Under the pieces are notes generated by a model that saw nothing but the letters and a program-made list of their open reading frames with translations, had not been told where the DNA came from and did not search any database. From Klebsormidium nitens (taxonomy: Eukaryota > Streptophyta > Klebsormidiophyceae > Klebsormidiales > Klebsormidiaceae), in NCBI GenBank assembly GCA_000708835.1, contig DF236991.1, positions 124,001 to 188,000 of the forward strand: a stretch of 64,000 bases of DNA. The letters run 5' to 3'. Made by a program: the position numbers and the translations under genes. Positions within the stretch are counted from its first letter, which is position 1. The number at the start of each line of letters is the position of its first letter. This document shows positions 39,301-50,400 of this stretch, piece by piece.

Positions 39301-40081
39301 GTTGGGTTCGCAGCTTGGAGAATATTCAGCAGGCTAACTATCAGTAACTCCTGATCAGCTTCAGCTTAGGCTGAAGATACCAGAGTCTGGTCCAAGCACA
39401 GGTCCGCTTCAGCTTGCCAAGCGTGCTGGATTTTCGATAATAGTCAGCAATCCGCCTTTTGCAGCGGTGTGGCAGCTTCAAAGCGATGTAGTGGGCAGCA
39501 ATGCAAAGCCAGCGAAGCCGAAAATGTCTTTTAAGTCTGTGATTGTAAGTAAGCTCAGGGTATGCATGTTTGAGTGTGTTTTGCTGAGGAGAAAGGCGAC
39601 TCCGACACCTTTCAGAGCGCCGACACAAATCCGGGGATACATTCGAGGGCCCCCGCGTCAAAAATAACATAATAAACATAATAAACAGCGTCTGTACAGA
39701 CAATTGAAGGGTCTGAATCCAGTAGACTTATTTCGGAGAGGTAATTGAGCCGTTGATATCAAGCATTTGAGATTCCACGTTGGCAGGTGGCCTCCAATTC
39801 CAGACACAAGACCAGGCAGGTCTCAAAAGGGGTTCCAAATCAGACGTCCAATTACAGCACCTCAACGGGATATATCACTCACCAGGACCGCAACCGACGG
39901 CATCATTGTAGCATACGTCTTCAGTGCATGCATGGTAGGTGTCTCCTCTGAAGGTGCTGATTGGCGCAAAGGCAGGGGGACATGAGTACCCAGGATACGG
40001 ATTGAAACCTGATTGGCTCAATGCTAGCGAGGGGTAGAGGCAGAGCAATGCTAAAAGGAGGGCACGGTTAGTAGGCGCCAT
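30226..40081 (-). CDS. Secreted modular protein with EGF-like domain and repeated six-cysteine modules (10 exons)
   Basis: Model, transcription order: 40081-39883, 38971-38837, 37512-37353, 36544-36465, 35873-35703, 35081-35016, 33974-33741, 32306-32073, 31162-30935, 30395-30226; 1677 nt, 558 aa, TAA at 30226-30228. Most introns are phase 1 and every junction keeps frame, which strongly supports the model. Residues 1-24 are a classical signal peptide (hydrophobic run ending near SLALSQS). Exons 1 and 2 are cysteine-rich. Exon 3 is EGF-like with spacing C-x4-C-x5-C-x27-C-x-C-x8-C. Exon 5 and exons 7-10 each carry a six-cysteine module, C-x11-C-x11-CC-x4-C-x12-C in the main form. Exon 6 and the ends of exons 7-9 encode Pro/Ser-rich linkers. 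It is probably an extracellular or cell-wall protein; the ligand is unknown. Exon 9 needs a GC donor. Reading past the exon-5 donor would end at 35680 and give a 255-aa form. Confidence 0.75.
30935..31162 (-). other. Intact six-cysteine module exon 9 (GC donor)
   Basis: The 228-nt phase 1-1 exon shares the module and SGSQ linker with exons 7 and 8. The donor at the homologous place reads CAAG/GCAAGC, a GC-AG type intron, where the sister exons have GT. Three decayed head copies precede it. Confidence 0.75.
31225..31706 (-). repeat. Decayed exon-head array upstream of module exon 9
   Basis: Three heads start at 31678, 31508 and 31337, and the intact exon at 31162, a regular period of 170-175 bp. 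They are the least decayed of the series: the second reads correctly through GRYVCC before diverging, the third has an in-frame TGA after CYFK, and the first has an insertion near FNN. Confidence 0.85.
32073..32306 (-). other. Intact six-cysteine module exon 8
   Basis: The 234-nt phase 1-1 exon encodes the module (VCGSG, RCYFNNDPQGRYVCCD, GFNPPDN, PHCKANGY) followed by a Thr/Pro/Ser linker ending SGSQ and a GTGAAG donor. Four decayed head copies lie in the preceding intron. Confidence 0.8.
32385..32835 (-). repeat. Decayed exon-head array upstream of module exon 8
   Basis: Heads start at 32832, 32733, 32618 and 32451; the intact exon starts at 32306. Each keeps a recognisable (T)GCAG or TAG acceptor and the first 40-90 nt of the module (the CGS... 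or RCY... part) with frameshifts or stops, then drops into intron-like sequence. Spacing is 99-167 bp. Confidence 0.8.
33741..33974 (-). other. Intact six-cysteine module exon 7
   Basis: The 234-nt phase 1-1 exon begins GLCGLGYASPYPIRCYF, contains GRYVCCD, GC and PHC, and ends in a Pro-rich linker finishing SGSQ before GTGAGG. It has the same length as exon 8, with which it shares the whole module plus linker. Three decayed head copies precede it in its intron. Confidence 0.8.
34030..34390 (-). repeat. Decayed exon-head array upstream of module exon 7
   Basis: Three copies of the 3' splice site plus about 75 nt of exon head begin at 34386, 34250 and 34111; the intact exon starts at 33974, a period of 136-139 bp. 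The first copy has TGC changed to TGA and a frameshift. The second has a shifted acceptor and an altered reading frame. The third reads in frame to GRY and then stops. All break off before the CC pair. Confidence 0.85.
37353..37512 (-). other. EGF-like exon of the secreted modular gene
   Basis: The 160-nt exon has a CAG acceptor and a GTAAGT donor. It encodes NDVCNPNPCQNGGTC, a 27-residue spacer, then GCSCPQEFAGRTC, so all six EGF cysteines and the usual C-terminal C-x-C-x8-C are present. Phase is 1 in and 2 out; the following exon (36544-36465) accepts phase 2. Three decayed copies of its head lie just upstream in transcription. Confidence 0.85.
37530..37795 (-). repeat. Decayed EGF-exon heads upstream of the EGF exon
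   Basis: Copies start near 37792, 37701 and 37618, ahead of the intact exon at 37512 (83-106 bp apart). The nearest still encodes DDCNPNPCQNGS; the next keeps RDVC; the farthest keeps only nucleotide similarity. All lack the second half of the domain. Confidence 0.75.
38284..38304. repeat. TGCCAT microsatellite
   Basis: Three and a half TGCCAT units lie in intron 2 of the secreted modular gene. Confidence 0.9.
38699..38783. repeat. Tandem ATAACCA-rich repeat
   Basis: ATAACCACTTTCTAACCA occurs at 38700 and 38751, with ATAACCAG sub-repeats between and after. It lies about 55 bp past the donor side of exon 2 of the secreted modular gene, inside intron 2. Confidence 0.85.
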
Positions 40082-40794
40082 TGTGAACTTGACACTGTTA
40101 GAAACAAGACTGGAATCCTGGCCTGCTTAGTAATCCATGAGGCTGCTGCTCTTGGGTGCCAAAGCTGATGCGGTCATCGGACGCTGCAAATATGTACACC
40201 GATGAGTTCCTTCGTTGTTGTTCCAGAAAGGCGCCCTCTGTATATACGTCAGCTAAGAGCTTGGTTTGCCTGAGCTGAGCTGAGCTTCTAGCGTTCGCAC
40301 AAAGAGTCAAAATGCAAGGGGCCTTCAATGTCTCCAAAGTCGCTCTCGGACTGGACTTCGAGTGCTCAAGAGAACTGCTACCATAGCTAGGATATAGGAC
40401 TAGCTCAACTTCTGCATTATGCACGCTTAATAGGTCACCGCCCTTCAAACATCGAATCAGAAGGTGCAACGTGATTGTGACGGTGATCCCTGCGTCGCCG
40501 GCCGCCGCCGCAAGTGGGCCGACTTCTCGGATTAAAGCATTGCGCAACGTCATAAACCCAAGTATTACCTTGTTAGCGAAAGGTTTACGTGCACGTTCCA
40601 TACCGAGCCTTTAACTACACATTTTAAAAGTGGGACATCATCGAAGACTAGACTTTAGAGAACATCAAACCAAACGCCGCCCGTCCAAGCAGATTCCCCA
40701 TGAAGCTACGGTAACCCTGTAGCTAACGCGGTAAGGCTTCGACGTTCGGTTCACGTAGGCAGAAGGCGCCGGCAGTTACGCTCCCGGCAGATTC

Positions 40795-40935
40795 TGTATG
40801 ACGGAAACAGCCTTGCGGCGCGCGGGCGGCGCGCCGGGCAGGAAGGCGGCCGCCCGCGCCGGGCGGCCACTGGGCGGCGGCCGCGCCGCGCCGGGCCAAC
40901 GACTGTGGCCATCATTGCCGTGACCGGGCCCGGAC
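40795..40935. other. Extremely GC-rich island upstream of the secreted modular gene
   Basis: About 140 bp almost wholly of G and C, with several GGCGCGCC/GGCCGC-like palindromic blocks, surrounded by AT-richer sequence with repeated TGCAA/TGCAT words. It resembles the GC-rich parts at 29500-29920 and 60005-60200, so it may be a member of the same element family or a CpG island. Confidence 0.5.
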
Positions 40936-41485
40936 TAATTGAGTGATGCAACTTGAAGGCAATAACGCGGCTGCCGCAGTGCTAGCCGCGGCCGGCAATA
41001 GGTAATGCAGTTCAAATTTCATAGCTAGCCTCAGAGTCATGCAAGTTATTTGCAATGATGCTTGCATATATTGTAGACATCTTCATGAAACAAATGCACG
41101 TCGGAAGTTACAACCTGGTCATGTTGAGTTCGTATATGCAAGATGGGACGGTATTTGATACTTCGAATAGGCAAGCATGACGCCCTCATGACCCGGACAC
41201 ATTACAAGTATCATCAACCATGTAATATTACCATGGGCCCGGCTGCACATATGTCATAAAGAAGAAACTTTTCGACCTAGCGAGTGATTGCGGTTGACGA
41301 AAAACTGAGCGGCTGCTCAACAAAAACCGAAATGATTGCTACCTTCCACAGTCAATGGTATGACGGGCGTTGACCATGCACCTCCCTTATGAAATGTATG
41401 GCCCACTTATGCAACCTTTTCGAAGATTTGGGACCCTTCGGTTTGCGGTTGAGCTAGACGATGTGCACCTCCCCTGCTTGGCGAG

Positions 41486-41809
41486 GTGGTTGCTACACCT
41501 TGCTGCTCTCCTACACCTCGAGCTCCGTCTTTGTTTACAACCCCTACGCGCGCTGGCCTTTGTGACAAACCCTCCGTACCAACACTAGGCGAAGAGCTCG
41601 AGACCCTCTTCGATATAGCCGAATCCGTAGCAGCGGCCCCTAGACGCGGCCCAGATCCGGTACCTAAACTTCCGCCTTCCGAAGGCTTCCGGAAGCCCCC
41701 CCCGGCTCCATCCCCCCCTTTCAACCCTCCTTCTTGCCCCACAGTGCCACGTGGCGCCTCCTCTTGCGTCCCCCCCGCCTTCCGTGGTTCTGCAACGACG
41801 TCACGCTGA
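41486..41809 (+). CDS. Pro-rich ORF, possibly a pseudogene fragment
   Basis: One frame gives a plausible low-complexity protein (VPTLGEELETLFDIAESVA, then a Pro-rich stretch ending at 41809). It sits between the secreted modular gene and the DnaJ gene, with no splice sites or family match I can name. The antisense frame is also open for 193 codons, a common by-product of C-rich sequence. Confidence 0.2.
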   Translation: MVATPCCSPTPRAPSLFTTPTRAGLCDKPSVPTLGEELETLFDIAESVAAAPRRGPDPVPKLPPSEGFRKPPPAPSPPFNPPSCPTVPRGASSCVPPAFRGSATTSR

Positions 41810-42545
41810 CGTCTATGGTGGAAAGGCCACCCGGGGTTTGGCCGCCGTACCAAGAGGTGGGGCGGGGGGCGAGCCGGCCGATGGACTGTTTCCGTTTCTA
41901 TGCTAGGTTTCGATTCAGCGAACTGCGGCTGGGCTTGGCGAGCGGCTTGCAAATCTTCAAAGGACTTCTGCATCTCACAACCAGACAATCGTCAGGAGTA
42001 CGTAGGATGGAGCGACCGCAATGAGTCTTCTGGCACCACCTGCTGAGCCCAATACTAGGATAGGCTGAGTAAGAACTCGGTGCAGCATCTCGATTCTCCA
42101 GCTTGGTCTGATGGATGTGCGGAAAGGATAAGAGTCTTAACGAACAGACGAGCACAACCACGCTCGAACGGATACACGCAGAAAAGGGGACAGGGGACAT
42201 TTTACAATCCAATGCACCGGCCGTGTCATCCGACACTGGTCAGAAAAAATTGGCTGAAAACAGACCGACACCTTCAGACCTCAGCAGCTCAAGTGAGACA
42301 AGCCCCAGCATTTGGCTACTCCTGGACACAAGACATGACGCTAGAAACCAATCGTCGGGCTCGTCGACCCTTTGAATCGACCAGAATACTCTTTCAGCAT
42401 CTCGACCGAAAATTCTCCATCAGTCGGAGAGCATCAAACCTGCCCGAGGTCGCAGCAGTCAACCAATCCGCAAACATCAGATGGCGCCAAAGATGAAGCG
42501 AAGCTTTCGCAGTGTGCTTTGATAAGTGGGAACGACAGACAGTCA

Positions 42546-45500
42546 TTAGCATGACGAGGAAACTGCTCCAGACGCCGACCCATCAAGGCCCACAATCTCC
42601 TTGACAGACTCTTACATGGAAGAAAAAGTTTCTTCAAAAAACCCCCGTTATGGCAAAATGCGAGACCCTGAAGCACGAAGACAGACAAGTGGGCTAGCAC
42701 GGCACGAAGTAGAGTAAACGCTCGTCTCCTCGTTGCAGAGTGAGGCTGCGGGTATCTTCCGACTTACCCCGGCGTTGTGGCGCCTCCACATCGACTCCCC
42801 GGCTTGGTCAATGAAGAGAAAGGCGCCCAGTCCAAGCCTGTACAGCAAAGGAACTTGCTGTCAAATCGGTGGACGGGAAGATGGTCATGGGGATTCTTGT
42901 GTATACGTGCACTTCTGGAAACTCCAATCTGTGGTTGGTAAATTCGATTTCTGGAGTCAACATCGATAACGGTAACCTGAAAACATACGCCTTGTCCGAC
43001 ACTGTTCTCTTTTCACTACACTCGAAGACTACAGCAAACGAAGTCAGAAAAGTGTTACCTCGGCCTCCGCACTTGCAATGGAGCTGGAGTAAGACTTGCA
43101 ATCACTATGTCGCACAAAAGAGCACCCGCAAGACCCGACCCTCATTTGGAACCCGCTCACGTAATCAGCAGAGGGAAGCGCAGTTGGTGCACCCTCGCAG
43201 CATACTCTGTGGATGCTGTCCTTCAACTCATGTCGCTCTACGTTTTAAAAATGCATTTTTGGCATTCCAAGTTTGTCAACGCAGGTAATGATAGGCCACT
43301 CAATAAAGAAGGGCACCAAAAAGCAAAGGCGCCAACAATTCTAGGTGCGCCAGCATAATCAAGTGCGCCACTCACAGCGTTATGAACGTCTGTATTCTGG
43401 CCAGCTTGAAGTAGAACCTCAACCGGGCTGCAGCCTCTTCCGGTGACATCTCTCTGAATCAAGAGCAGAGGAGACGGAAACGGAATCAGAAAAAAGTTGG
43501 AAGGATCTCGAAAGTGAAGAAGACTCGTTGCTTACAGCGCGATCGAGGCATGGAAGATGTAGTCCGTCCGACCGAAGCCCCGGAGGGGGGCACGCCACCA
43601 TGTGTCGAATCCCCTGTGGAAAACGCGGGAAACAGGAGATAAGCTATCTGGTTGTCTTAACCTACACGGTTGACATGAGCTGTCCGCCTCCGACAAACTG
43701 TCCGCTTAGAGTAGAGCAACATTATGGCGTTTGTGTCAAGGGAGCGGATGATATAGGAGCTCCCTGCTAATGATAAGCAGTCTGCCTGATGGACCGAAGC
43801 TGTGTGCTTGAGAATGGCGACCATGAAATCGATGGCACAATTCGGAGGGACGTGCTAAAAGCACCGACAGTGGGGAACTCAAATGTAAAGAGCCAAGACT
43901 CGCCAGGCGCTGAGCCTGCTAAAGCAGGCGAACAAGAAGGCGAACACGAGGAAGGACGAGACCAAGCGGGCTAGCAAAAACGACTCTGGCTATTTGACTG
44001 CTTTGGTTGCGAGCCCTGTTAAACGTTCAAAATAGATTACAACTCTTTTCTGAACTCGCATATGAGACACAGTGAAAGCCTTTTGCGGAGACAAAAGCAC
44101 GTCGGCAGACAACAAAAGTCTCGTCTCCGAATCCATTTCGACTGGTCAGACAATATTTGCTCCGTTGCTGCCAATAATCTAGAGCACCCGAATTCCTAAA
44201 AGACTACTATCAAAGCTCGATCATAGTGAATAGAAGAACCTTAGAGACAAAGCTTTAAAACATACTGGTGTGCGATGCCAGTTTTGATGTGAACCGCAAT
44301 CCTTGGAACCATTTTGTCCAATTATTTCAGGCGCAGGCATGCATGCCAAACCACGTTGTTGCCAACTCCGGAAGAAGCCATATTGAGGCGAGTAGAAGAG
44401 CAGGGAGACCCCGGTTGGTGAATAGACCAGTTTGGAAGGGCTCGCAAGCCAAACAGATGCTGGACAGGTGCAACGACTTTCACAGTCGTACTATCAGCAT
44501 GATTCACCTGGTGAAACCGAGGACCTCGGCAATTTGCACTTCTCACCTTGTCCGAAAAGACTGGTCGTACTGATATCCCGTGTACTGACTCCGGTGCGCC
44601 CCTCGGTATCTAGCGTACTGTTGGTATCCGGGTGCGCCCCCATAATGCAGCCCCGCCCGGCCCTCTCTATTGTACACCGCCCTCTTGGCGTCTGCACTCA
44701 AGAAGTCGGAGGAGAATATATAACCGCTTGGCTTTTCAAACGAGCTGAAGATCCAGGATTACCCTGGGCCGACCGAGCATTTGCAATGTGCACCTTGTCT
44801 CTTGAAGATAGGCACCCAATTCTGAGGAGACAGAATCGGACGTACTAACACAACTTAAACAGCTGATAATCTTCGAAACTCCAATCAGGAAGAGCGGGAC
44901 TCCTTTCTCAAGCGGCTTCCTCAACCTTAAACAGATTAGAAGGTACGAAATGATAGGGGCAGGAAGCAAGTCGACATCCTCTCGATCAACATAAATTCTC
45001 TCAACAATGGTCTACTCCCAAACGAGGCGGTTTTAGCGGAATGACCTTCCCTGAAGCCACATACATAATGATTTTGACCAGCATGTGTGAATGATCGGAC
45101 CGCTTCCAGTTTGGTAAACAATCCAAACTCGAGTCACTGGACGCGGCAAAATACAACACAAGGTGTGGTACCTAGTCGTTTGCCTCACGTAAGCCTTGCA
45201 ATTTTATGTGGTCATAACTTTTGTGTGCCAGCATCTTATATATGAGAGTGCGTAATGGTCAGGCAAACTGGATCGGCTCGAAACCGAGTGAAACCTGAAA
45301 AACTTTCACAAACCTTACAACTGTACCTCCATCCCCGAGGTTCCATTTCCAAATAAACGACATGATTGCCCGTAGCACGCAGAACTTCAGATAAGCGCCC
45401 AGACTAAAACATAAAGCTGAGGCTTGACAGCTCACCATTACTCAACACCTGATATGCTTCAGACACCTCCTTGAACTGTGCGCCTGCCTTGTCTTTTACA

Positions 45501-46471
45501 GCTGGATCACTCGTAGCATGTCTGCAAAAAGAACCATTGGCCAGGTATCAGGCTGACACTTCATTTCAGGTCTGTGAAGATCATAAAAACTCAGAATACA
45601 CACCAATTGTGACTTTGAAGACAGACAGTGCACCATGACTACCTACTACCTACGCGTGTTCAAGTTACTGTGCAAAACCATGCATAGCCACCCTCATGAA
45701 GATGAGCCACTGGCTACTTTGGTCAGCTTTCTTGGTCAGCTTCTTGACATAAGTACTAGTGTGCGTCAATATCCAGACGCCAAGATAAGTCACACATTGA
45801 TTCCCTTCATCTTATGAAGCAGATGAGCCAAAATCTCCTTTTGCGCACAACGCCCCTCTCACAAAGCAAATCTCCACACCCCGCATGGAAAAGCAGACGG
45901 GTCCACAGACTTTACTAGACTTGTGCCTCAAACCGAAGAACATCACCCTGAACATGGCAACTTAAAGGATCCATTGATTCAAACATCCGGCGCTTGAACC
46001 GCAACGCCTCAACTCAGCCAGAGATCTCACAAGCTTTCAAATGTTCTGCAATCTGAAAAGCACTGGTTCGATCTCCAGGCTTGACCAGCTGATTATGGTA
46101 GATACAATCACAATCGTCCGCGACGCTAGCATCCATTGGCAGTTCCATATTTCCTTCTTCTACACGCTTGACCACAGATTGACCACCGGTCAAAAAGAAC
46201 AGGGCGGAAAGGAGCTTGATACTTCTCCGTTCGAGGCCCGTCAGCACCAATCAGTTTGCTTGCCAATTCTGGAAATTTGGAAACACCATGTGTCAACGAC
46301 AAGCTAAACTTCACCTCGCACAGGAGAGATTGACGCATCTTATGCATGGGGTGGTCGCATAGACCTTGCTCACCTGTCCGGATGGAACTTGAGGGCCAGT
46401 GCTCGGAAGGCTGCTTTGATCTCATCCGCAGTAGCATCCCTCCTGATCCCCAGTGTCCGGTAGTAGTCCAT
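42546..46471 (-). CDS. DnaJ (J-domain) protein with C-terminal membrane anchor, DnaJ72-like
   Basis: Exons: 46471-46374, 45521-45436, 44691-44547, 43453-43376, 42837-42768, 42608-42546; 540 nt, 179 aa, and every junction is phase-consistent. The J domain spans residues 1-65: MDYYRTLG at the start, HPD at the exon 1/2 border, then [13 protein letters not shown] Gly/Tyr/Arg-rich middle follows (exon 3). Exons 4-5 encode a membrane segment around [13 protein letters not shown], then GESMW and HNAG, matching the C-terminal layout of plant DnaJ72-type proteins. J proteins stimulate Hsp70 ATPase; the anchor suggests recruitment to an organelle surface. Length fits this plant family. The gene is divergent from the RING-CH gene. 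The last exon (acceptor TAAGAG, 20 codons) is the least certain part. Confidence 0.87.
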
Positions 46472-47496
46472 CACTTAACAGTCCCCTCGACAGAGAGGAC
46501 ATTTCTCTGAAGCTGTATCAGACCAGTGCCAATATAATGGCTTTAGAGTTCTAAAGCCTTATAATAATGTTCAGATCAGTGCCACCTTTTGACGGCAGAG
46601 TACTCCCAACTTTGCCACCAGCTGTGTGTTACATTCACAAGATTGGTAGTCGTTTGAAAGCGATTTTAGTGCAGAGCTTCTCAGGAGAGTAGCATCAGAG
46701 TTGATGGACGTTGCTTTTTGTATTTGGCACATGGCAGACCAATGTAAACTTGGAGGCGCTGTTCCTGATATAGTCTTGCATGAAACGAGAAACCACGAGC
46801 GTGGTAGTAAAAACATTCCTTACTAGACATGCACGGATTCAACCATTTGAGTTTGTCAGAAACTCCTTTGCTGATTGTTCCGTACAAGCGGTATGACTTG
46901 TGCAATGCTGCCAGCTGCTCCTTGCGCCTCTGCAACCTAACATCAGCATCGGAATGCTGAAGAGCTGCTTGCCAGCCTAATAGTTTGGGACTACTTGGCA
47001 CCAAACGAGGGGGAAAACAATCGAAAGCATGCCACTGGTCCTGCTCAACTGTGCTGAACTTGTCTCTCCAGAGCTGCACTGCCACAAGAAGCTACAGCTA
47101 GACCTTTACACCGGCAAAGCTTAGGCAAACGTGGCATTCTTCCGAGCGTCGATGAAACAATCTTCTCTTTTGACGGCTGATGTGGCTTTCTGCTATTGGA
47201 AGGCTCTGCTTTCTGTGCCGTTCGATATCCTTTCGCAGAAATTGACCGCTTGTTGGTGGCGCTCCCTTTGAAGGAGAAGGAGAAGGCAGAAACTGAGCGA
47301 CTGGAGACTGGAGTTGACAGGGTTGACTGCAAAGGGAAAGGCGGCTTCATTCAGAAGAAGCTCTGACAGGTTCAGAGCAAGGCTCTTCGCAAGACTGTAC
47401 AGAATTGACAGCCAGCTTGTTTGGTAGCGTCGCGAAAGTTGCTGGTTTTGTGAAGGTGTTCGTAGACATACTTTGCGTGTTGTGCCCTTGGTTCCA
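46472..47496. promoter_or_regulatory. Shared divergent 5' region of the DnaJ and RING-CH genes
   Basis: About 1 kb separates the two start codons, so both promoters and 5' UTRs, possibly with a 5' UTR intron, must lie here. I see no clear TATA box or conserved long ORF on either strand; minus-strand ORFs near 46.6-47.9 kb lack family signatures and overlap the RING-CH exon antisense. Confidence 0.5.
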
Positions 47497-50400
47497 ATGA
47501 CCAGCAACGAGGATGGGGCTGCAGATGCGCTTCTTGGGGAGCCCTCCTCTGAGCACGGGGCACCGGCCGTTGCAATATCCAAGCCTGACATGGAATTGAA
47601 GCAGCAAGCAGGGGGGCAGGACAATGTTATCCAGGTTGAGGGACCAGATGAGAGTTTGAGTGAGGGTTTGGCAGATAAGGAGGTTACGACGGAAGAAGGG
47701 CTGGACGGAGAAAAAGGACCTCTTTTAGCGGAAAGTAGGTCGATGGAAGCTGGGAGGGGAAAGGTCGGGGAGTCTGAGTTGATTGAGTGCAGGATATGCC
47801 AGGAGGAGGATGAATTGGCAAACTTGGACACGCCGTGCGCGTGCACTGGAAGCGTCAAGGTATGCGTTTTTGAGTTTCTTGAGTGAGTGGTTAGAAAAGT
47901 TAGCATCAGTCATGTTTCCTGCATACTTGCCATCGCTTACTTACAGCTGTCCTTGACATTACAATGGCCAGTAAAGGAATAATGTGGATTACTTTCCACA
48001 GAATAGTGGCTGCCTTGAACAAAGGAGCATTGGCAGCTGGCATGAGCTCGTTGGCGGCTTAGTATAAGACCTTGACGCAGGTATTACTGCTTCTGGGTAA
48101 CATTGTTTCGAGATGTCGACATTCATCAACCCGTCAAACTTGCGGGCGTTGGGGGAGCTCTTCTACAGGGCTCCTTTTGCACTTTTCTGAAATTCCCTGC
48201 TCAAAACTTCTTTCGCCACATTCTTGTAGGTTCGATGATTTTGTTTGCTGAATTGGTCGGTAGGATTGCTGACATACTTTCCATCTAGGTCTGTTGCAAA
48301 GTGTGCTCAGTTTTGGGAGAATTTGAAGGCTGTCTTCTCATTTCTTTGGTCTTGAGCCCAACTCTCACAAAAATCTGTATGCCATCGTAAAGTTTCCGGG
48401 CCTCCTCTTACGCAGTATGCGCACCCAAAGTGCGTCCAGCGGTGGTCAAATGAGAAGGGGGATGCAGTGTGCGAAATCTGCCATCAGGTATGCTTTGCGA
48501 AGTCAGGAGTCCCAATTGACTTGGAATTTTGTCCTTTTTGATCTTTTGAGGCTTCATTTTGCGAGCTCATATGTGGTATGGCCTTCCGGCCCTCGCAGAA
48601 CCCATCACTTCAGTCATTAACCTTCAATCGCTTAGATAGGTTATCAGATGAATTTACTTCAGGTCAGGCCGGGCCGCAAACCCTAATCTCTTAAGCAAGG
48701 CTCCTTGGGTATGCCATTGCGAAGTAGGGCTTGGGGTGCCTCAGTGTGGAGAAACCAGGCAGATGAAAGAGTACTGAATGAGCCTTCATGAGATAACCTT
48801 CCAAAAGACAGTCCTGAAGCCCGCTTTTTCACTGTGAACACCCGTAGATTCATGACCTGAGTAATCCGCCTCCACGTGCGCAAATCCATTACTTTGTCAA
48901 GCCCCCGTTCTGCGCTTGTCTTCATGTCCAATTGCCAGTATTTTTCCCTTGAATGATCAAATTCTTCCTCTTTTCTCAGCTTCCAGGGCCTTTTGTGGAG
49001 CACTACACCCCCAATTCGAAAGGTCCTGTATCGCTAACTCTACCCCTCTTCTTGTTGCAGCCGTATAAGGGTTATACCGCGGTTCCCCGACCCCCTCCCC
49101 AGGTCTCCGTGGCTCTGCCACTTGAATTCGCGTAAGTTCTTATGGTCTAGTGCCTTTTCCAGCCCCCAACTCTGAAAAATGTGGCGTCCTAAGTGGAGTC
49201 TATTGCTTTGCTTTTGCCTCCCTGTAACTTGCCTGTTACGGTCAGACTTCCCCTGTCAGGTTTGCTTCGCATCTGACCCTCGGACCCTCGGACTATATTG
49301 GAGGTCAAACAATTTGGGAGGACTCCTGGCAGACTTCTGACTCGGGTGGTTTCTTGCGTTCATTTTAGACGACTTGGTCAGAGGGTCTCGGCCAGAATAC
49401 GGTATCAACAAGGCAGTGTAGGTGCCGTCCCCGAAAGGTTCGGAGAATATATTTGCAGTTGCGATCGTGGAGAGTGCTAGACGCAATTGTCCCTTCAGAG
49501 CAAGAGCGTCTCTCTGTGAAGTTTGCCAACACTTGGTGTAGGTGCAAATGATCTGGGTAGCATAGGCTGGTCAATGTTGCAGCTAATGAGGGGCTAGGAC
49601 GGTCAGTTGGTCCACCCCCTCGTCTGTAAGGTCAACCCGTAATCCTCTCCCTATTCAGCAGGTTGTTTGCTTGCTAACGCTACTGGGTTTGGCCGTGGGC
49701 ACAGGGTTGTTTGCATGCTAACCCTCTTGGGTTTGGCTCTACTCAGCGAGTTCTCTCCTCGCTGATCCTCTCCGGTCATCGACCCAGAAGTTGACTCTGC
49801 AATCTGCAGTGACGACTGGGCTATTGAGCACTTGGACAGTTGGCCACAACTGACGATTCACCAACTTGTCGCGTACGTATGTTTAACACGTAACCTGGCC
49901 CCCACTCAACGGGTCGTCTGCATGCGAACCCGGTCGTGCTCTTTAACTCAGATATCAAATTTGCAACGTGCAGTGACGACTGGGCGCTTGCGGGGCAGCG
50001 GTTGAGCGACCCCCGGTTGCTCCACCAGTACACTCTCGACGTAGACTACAACGAATATGAGGGGCATGCGAGCACGACTGCCTGGTGCAGATCGGCCGCT
50101 TTGATTGTGAGTTGATGGCCCCCCTCAGCTGTATCGTTTTGCCTTGCTTTTTGCTTTTTGTGTCCCTTGCCGATGTTCTGGTCTGCGGCTTTCCTATGGG
50201 CCCGTGAGTTGCAAGGTGAGAGGTCAGGTGCAGATAGGGCGCTCTGAACCCGTAATCAGCCACTTCTCATAGGTGGCTCTGAAATGTTTGATCTCACTCT
50301 CGGGTTGCTTTCTTGATACACCTTTGCTGCTGGCAAATGTTAGTTGTGAAGCCAATGACGAGGCAGAAGAGTCGTAACAGCGCTTTTCCAAAAACCGACT

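Larger units (their letters stand above)
40082..42545. other. Interval between secreted modular gene (5' end) and DnaJ gene (3' end)
   Basis: Holds the presumed promoter of the secreted gene, the GC-rich island and the C-rich ORF. Otherwise I see nothing supported. Confidence 0.5.

Noticed and set aside
41407-41988. 193-codon minus-strand ORF rich in Gly/Ser/Pro
   Set aside because: Open frame explained by C-rich sequence on the other strand; no splice or start context.
42115-42554. Plus-strand Ser/Thr-rich ORFs 3' of the DnaJ gene
   Set aside because: Protein-like composition but broken by frame changes and without domain or splice signals; probably chance.
43789-43974. Plus-strand acidic ORF ([16 protein letters not shown]) in the DnaJ region
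   Set aside because: It lies antisense in intron 3 of the DnaJ gene, has no splice partners, and the DnaJ model on the other strand is complete.
47193-47906. 237-codon minus-strand ORF antisense to RING-CH exon 1
   Set aside because: Shadow of the real exon on the opposite strand; no motif of its own.
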